This document shows, piece by piece, positions 6,377-10,081 of a DNA stretch of 10,081 nucleotides (position 1 is its first letter; every line of letters starts with the position of its first letter). The stretch is from positions 1,632 to 11,712 of the forward strand of contig MU631393.1 in NCBI GenBank assembly GCA_026770615.1. The letters run 5' to 3'. The translations under genes and the position numbers were made by a program. Origin of the DNA: Pavlovales sp. CCMP2436 (lineage: Eukaryota > Haptophyta > Pavlovophyceae > Pavlovales). The notes beneath the pieces were generated by a model. That model saw only the letters and a list, made by a program, of their open reading frames with translations, did not search any database and had not been told where the DNA came from.

Positions 6377-7066
6377 CACGCCGCGCAGGCTGTCGGAGGC
6401 CTGATCTCAGGACGCGTTAGAGAGCCCGGCTCCGGAGCCCAGGGCGGAGCCCAAATTCTCAAATTCTCAGCGCAAGAATGGCGACCTGCGCCGACGCGTC
6501 GAGCCGCGGCCGACGCGTCGCTCGGCAGGCGAAGCAGCCGCTGTGCGGTCCGCGTAGAACACCCGGTCCGCTCAACTTTACACGCGATCCTCATGACGAC
6601 GCCGAGTGGCTCCAAGGGAGTTTTAAAATCAGGCACGAATATTTTTAAACCTACATTTAAAACCGCCTCTCGATCAGAGAGGCGCAGCGAGCTGTACAGT
6701 GCGTGTCACGCGCGTAGTGGTTCGCCTCGCCCAGAGGGGCTGGCAAGTGGCCTTGACGTGTCTACTGGCCCAAACTCGGTACGTGTGCCCACCGCGAGCC
6801 ATAGATGGCTGCCGTCGCTGCGCGCGCCCCGAGGCCGCCGCCTCCGCCGCTCCGAGCACGAGCGCCGAGAGCCTGCGAGCTGGCCCACCTGAGGGACCTG
6901 TCGGCACCCGGGTCCGGGGGACCTTTGCGGTTTCATAGGCGAATTTAAATATGGTTTTAAAATGAAGAACGATGCCGTCTCAAGGGCGTCTGCCTCGCAC
7001 GCCTTTCGTGGGTAGGGGCAGGTATGTGGTAGGGTCGAAGTCGTGGCAGCTTGAAGGGCACGGGAG
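6377..7066. other. Shared upstream region of two divergent genes
   Basis: This stretch separates the starts of the minus-strand VTT gene and the plus-strand TraB gene, so it must hold both promoters. I see no coding frame I trust. Bases 6377-6590 are GC-rich. The rest is dominated by the inverted-repeat unit at 6642-6963. A small 7-bp stem with a 5-nt loop (GCCTCTC/GAGAGGC) lies near 6665-6683, within the left arm of that unit. Confidence 0.4.
6642..6963. mobile_element. MITE-like unit with imperfect terminal inverted repeats
   Basis: Bases 6642-6670 (begin TTTTTAAACCTACATTTAAAACCGC) align without gaps to the reverse complement of 6935-6963, matching at 22 of 29 positions including the non-AT core CGCCT. 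The roughly 320-bp unit is GC-rich inside AT-rich ends and has no credible gene. No clear target-site duplication flanks it, and the AT-rich arms raise the chance of accidental matching. It is unrelated in sequence to the large transposon's 23-bp repeats. Confidence 0.4.
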
Positions 7067-9053
7067 ATGGCGGCAGCCGTGGCGCGACGAGCGCGGTGGG
7101 CACTTCTGCTCAACCGCCTCGACCTCACCCGCCGCTCGGGCGCACGGCTCGACCCGTTCATCGTCGCGCAGGTGTGTAAATATCTAGAAATACGTCCGTC
7201 CCCTGGCAGGTCTCCACGTGACCCAAGCGTTGCGAGAACACTCGGATCGAGGGAACTTTGCAGAGCACACGGATACCGTCCCCACCACTGAGCAGGTGTG
7301 CTGCCTTCCTCGCCTGCCTGCGCTCACTGCCACTGCCTGCTCACACTGCCGCCGTGTCATCGCAGGCCGTCGAGTGCTGCGAGGCCCTCGGCTCCTTTGA
7401 GCTCGCCTCGGACTGGGTCCGCGCCTCGGGTCGCTCGGCAGTCGAGCTCTTCTGCGAAGTAGACGCAGGGCGGGACTCTGCCACGCCGAGTGCGCCGTCG
7501 GCCGTCCTCGAGCCTTGCGAGGCGGGCACGGCCACCGTTCACCTCTACGGTGTGCGGCACAGCGAGTGCGATCGCGGCCTCGCGCACGCCATCGTGCACG
7601 CGTCGCCTGCCATCGTGGCGCTGGAGGGGGGGGCGGAGGATGCGCTGCCCGGGACCATGCTCGATCGCGCCAAGGCTGGGTCGCCCATGCGCCTCGGCCT
7701 GCTAGCCCAGCAGCTCGCGACCACCCGAGCAGACCACCCGACGCCAAGTGACTGGCTCGACTCGAGGGACTGGCGTGCGGTGCTCCGCTCTGCCGCTTCG
7801 AGCGAGTCGCTGGCAATTGTTGCTGCGTGGGTACGTTATTATATTAATTTTAATATTATTATGATGCTGCCGCCTCGAGCGAGTCGCTTGCCATTGTTGC
7901 TGCGTGGGTATGTTCATATCTATAAAAACGTCCGGCCCCGTAACGGTCTCCCAGTCTCCCAGTGGTGCAGCAACAACACACTGTAAACCTAGGACCGCTC
8001 CCGATCACACGGATAGCGTCATCATCCCCTCGTCGTTATCTGAGATTGCCCCCCCCCCGGGTATGTTAATATTACTTTCTTAGGATACCTGCCATTGTTG
8101 CTGCGTGGGTATTTTAATATTACTTTCTTAGGATAACTGCCATTGTTGCTGCGTGGGTATGTCCATATTACTTTATTTGGATACCTTAACTCCTCGCGTT
8201 ATTCTTATTATTAGTAGTAGTATGCTGCCTCCTCGCCCGCCTGCGCTCACTGCCACTGCCTACTCTCACTGCCGTCGTATCATCACAGGCCGTCGGCGCA
8301 CGCATCGTCGCCATTGACCGCCCCTTGCACGTGACCTGGGCGCGCTGCGCCGCCGGTCACAACTTGCGCGAGCTAGACTCGCTCTACTCGCAGAAGGTGC
8401 GCACCGGCCGGCCGCACTCGCGCTATGTTCTCGACGAGCGAGACGCCATCATGTGCACATCGCTCTGCACCCTCGCACTCCACTCCGGCGTGCGCGCGCG
8501 CGCCGGGAGCGGCAATTCAGCGGCCGTATTCGCGATCGTCGGCGCGGCCCACGTTGAACCTATCACGGAGCTCTGGCGTGAGCTGTGCGCGCCCGCCGCG
8601 CGCGAGCGCCTCGCGCTGGCGGCGTCCGCTGCAATGCACGAGCCAACGATGCCTTCCGACCGGAGTGCGCCCGACGCGCTGATCGAGCTGGGCGCGCGCT
8701 ACGGGCTTCTGGACGCGATCTACGCACCCTCTGCCAGGCCGAGCAGGCACCTGCCGCCGCTGAGCGGCGCGGCGGCAGAAGCGCACCGGTGCACACTCGA
8801 GCGCTACTCGAGTGCGGACATGCAGCTGGCTATGCTCAGCAGGGAGGAGCTGCTTGCACACGTGTTGCGCGACCTCGGGGCGAGGGTGGGGAATCACCCG
8901 GAGCCGCTGCCTGCGTTCGCCAGGATGCACGCTCCGGGTGAGAAGGACGGGTCAGACATCGAGGCGCGCGCGCACGCTCTGACCGAGGCGGTATGGGAGA
9001 GCCTGGAGCCGATGCGCCAAGCGCGACCCGGCCAATTTGCCCCGAGACTGTAA
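7067..9053 (+). CDS. TraB-domain protein (TraB/PrgY/TRABD family), three exons
   Basis: Exons 7067-7171, 7366-7830 and 8289-9053 join in frame (both introns phase 0) to give 444 residues ending at TAA. The start is fixed by an in-frame TGA at 7052-7054. The family signature is clear: TVHLYGVRHSE (about 92-102) with the GxxHS-type motif; PAIVALEGG (about 116-124) with the conserved Glu; AVGARIVAIDRP at the start of exon 3 with IDRP at about 199-202; VLDERDAIM (about 237-245); and FAIVGAAHVEPI (about 271-282). These are the paired His/Glu/Arg-bearing motifs of TraB, proposed to be protease-like in bacteria. Plant and animal members associate with mitochondria or other membranes. The Arg-rich N-terminus (MAAAVARRARWALLLNRL) could be a mitochondrial targeting peptide. 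The last 160 residues are Ala/Arg/Glu-rich with no clear membrane helix. The cellular role is unproven. Confidence 0.88.
7172..7365 (+). other. Intron 1 of the TraB gene, introner-like
   Basis: 194 nt, from GCGCAG|GTGTGTAAATATC to TGTCATCGCAG|GCCGTCG, phase 0. The donor-proximal 44 bases align with those at 7908-7951 in intron 2 (roughly 33 of 44 identical, ending in GGTCTCC). An internal CACACGGATACCGTC matches CACACGGATAGCGTC at 8006-8020. The last 70 or so bases are nearly the same as the end of intron 2. The word CGCAGG occurs at both borders and could be a short insertion duplication. Confidence 0.8.
7791..7913 (+). repeat. Duplicated end of exon 2 with its 5' splice site
   Basis: 7791-7836 (last 40 bases of exon 2 plus GTACGT) recurs at 7868-7913 (ending GTATGT), 77 bases downstream, with about 42 of 46 identical. 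The second copy lies wholly within intron 2, so it is a spare, frameshifted exon end with a donor-like GTATGT at 7908. Confidence 0.8.
7831..8288 (+). other. Intron 2 of the TraB gene, introner-like with internal duplications
   Basis: 458 nt, from GCGTGG|GTACGTTATT to TATCATCACAG|GCCGTCG, phase 0. Its 3' end (about 8225-8288) repeats the 3' end of intron 1, and the homology runs 7 bases into exon 3 (GCCGTCG, also the first bases of exon 2). It contains a copy of the end of exon 2 with a second donor (7908) and a 48-bp tandem array with three more GTAT starts. It is AT-rich at 7831-7867 and carries a C10 run before the array (about 8049-8058). Confidence 0.8.
8061..8185 (+). repeat. 48-bp tandem repeat in intron 2, about 2.6 units
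   Basis: Units begin at 8061, 8109 and 8157 (the last is partial). Each runs GTAT(G/T)TNNATATTACTTT..., then CTGCCATTGTTGCTGCGTGG, the same block that ends exon 2. Each unit boundary therefore recreates TGCGTGG|GTAT, a 5' splice-site-like junction. Confidence 0.82.
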
Positions 9054-10081
9054 CTCATTAACTATCATTATTAGATTTATTAGTTATATATCATTATTTA
9101 TAGTTATAGTTAACTAACTTTTAAACGGTTACGGAATTGAAACTGAATAGTGAGCTCAAACTATTATCGGCTACGGACGTTTTGTTAACTGCGGTAATGA
9201 AAGTAAGTTAGTCACTATAAGTCTATTTCACTATTTAAAATTCAGGGAACTATGCCTGGCTCGGGCGCCCGCCCACGGGTTGCCAGCAAACTTAGTAAGT
9301 GAAGTAACTATAAAGTAAGGAAGCCTAGTTACTGTTCAGTAGGAAATGCACGGACGGATTTCCCATATTTTTAAAATATTTTATTCAAAGGTGAATGATC
9401 GAACCCTACCTTAACCTATCCGGCCGGCTGCGAGGCTGCATCATTAATGAATCATTCTGATGATTATTTATTTTTTTAGTTGTTAGGCCCCTACTAGTCG
9501 AGTAAGTAGTTACCAGAGTGAGAGGGAAGGTCTGAACCGGAGATTTCCGCCCTGCTTCTTAGTTAAATATATACACATGGGCATAATTAATTGCAAGGGC
9601 TAGCTAGTGGCTATAATATATAGCCATGCAGGTTCGGCTCGAGGACGAGCTGCGGATTTTATTTAATAATTTTTAAGGCTAACGACGCCATGAATATGAA
9701 TCAGTCGTCACCAAGAAAAAAGTTCATACTGTTCATAGGGGGGCCAGAGCCCCACTGCGGCCAAAATCGAGATGATGAAGACTTCGTCAGATAAGTCTGC
9801 AATTCTAGCATATGCATCTATAAAATAAATAAAAAATATGTATAATGAGAATTTATTGACCATAGTAACTGTGTAATTAATTAAATGAATAAACTAAATA
9901 AATGCATATTTTTAAATTAGGCGGCGGTTATAGTCCGGTGTTTCAGCTGTAAATACCGGCTATAGCGTCGATTTTGCTAGATCATACGAGCCAGCACTTG
10001 GTGTCAACATCCTGCAAGTCATAGACGAAGAGCGCAGGGTATACGTGTAGTCACAATGCGTTGTGCACTCGTTGCCGGGTA
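9054..10081. other. AT-rich region downstream of the TraB gene, no confident gene
   Basis: About 1 kb of AT-rich sequence dense in stops on both strands. It should include the TraB 3' UTR, although I see no decisive AATAAA close to the stop (several A/T-rich words occur at 9825-9900). Short motifs such as AGTAAGT and TAACTA recur at 9100-9320. Hairpins: TGGCTAT/ATAGCCA with a 5-nt loop at 9608-9626, and a 10-bp stem with one bulged base at 9929-9964. The frame 9934-10050 on the plus strand is open and fairly protein-like (SYEPALGVNILQVIDEE, then TAG at 10048-10050) but too short to call. No tRNA, rRNA or CRISPR was recognised. Confidence 0.4.
9929..9964. repeat. Small inverted repeat (hairpin)
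   Basis: TATAGTCCGGT (9929-9939) pairs with ACCGGCTATA (9955-9964), ten pairs with one bulged T and a 15-nt loop. It is GC-rich in AT-rich surroundings. No poly-T or other terminator context is seen, so the role is unknown. Confidence 0.5.

Noticed and set aside
6706..7161. Minus-strand open frame upstream of the TraB gene
   Set aside because: Overlaps TraB exon 1 antisense and the MITE-like unit; Arg/Ser-rich with no recognisable fold.
7184..7816. Minus-strand open frame of 210 codons
   Set aside because: Antisense of TraB exon 2 and intron 1; basic low-complexity sequence.
8049..8058. C10 homopolymer as a regulatory poly-pyrimidine tract
   Set aside because: It is about 230 bases from the intron 2 acceptor, followed by the 48-bp array; a slippage tract is the simpler reading.
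9385..9410. tRNA-like T-arm (GGTTCGATC on the minus strand)
   Set aside because: The flanking five-base stem does not pair and no acceptor, D or anticodon arms can be found around it.

Overview
The window looks like nuclear DNA of a GC-rich unicellular eukaryote. A marine microalga of the haptophyte type is my best guess, but this is an inference and not proven. The genes are very GC-rich, lie far apart on both strands, have clean GT-AG introns and no bacterial operon spacing, and are separated by AT-rich, repeat-laden DNA.

Layout. (1) Bases 1-383 hold what may be the tail of a truncated gene and then AT-rich spacer. (2) Bases 384-4798 are a probable DNA transposon. A perfect 23-bp inverted repeat (384-406 and 4776-4798) brackets one minus-strand gene of about 4 kb. 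Its product is a Cys/His-rich protein with a D..SQF...HGK..CDG signature that I associate with uncharacterised transposase-like proteins of protists and invertebrates. Inferred introns reconcile most of the reading frames. A 2-nt frameshift and an internal TAA remain, so this copy is probably decayed. (3) Bases 4799-5587 are intergenic, with a G-run array of about 40-bp period followed by 7-bp tandem repeats and palindromes. (4) Bases 5588-6376, minus strand, are an intronless VTT-domain (TVP38/TMEM64/DedA-type) membrane protein. (5) Bases 6377-7066 are the upstream region shared by two divergent genes; they contain a roughly 320-bp MITE-like inverted-repeat unit. (6) Bases 7067-9053, plus strand, are a three-exon TraB-domain gene. 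(7) Bases 9054-10081 are AT-rich and mostly non-coding, with small hairpins and one weak open frame near the edge.

Two results stand out. One is the inverted-repeat-bracketed transposase-like gene. The other is the pair of introns in the TraB gene: they share clear homology at both ends, both sit at phase 0 and both are followed by the same 7 exon bases, so they look like introner-type insertions. The second intron has also gained a copy of the end of exon 2 with its 5' splice site, plus a 48-bp tandem array that repeats that splice-site block. The VTT and TraB products belong to membrane-associated families, but nothing here shows that they act together. All intron boundaries come from splice consensus, frame continuity and domain content; no transcript data were available.
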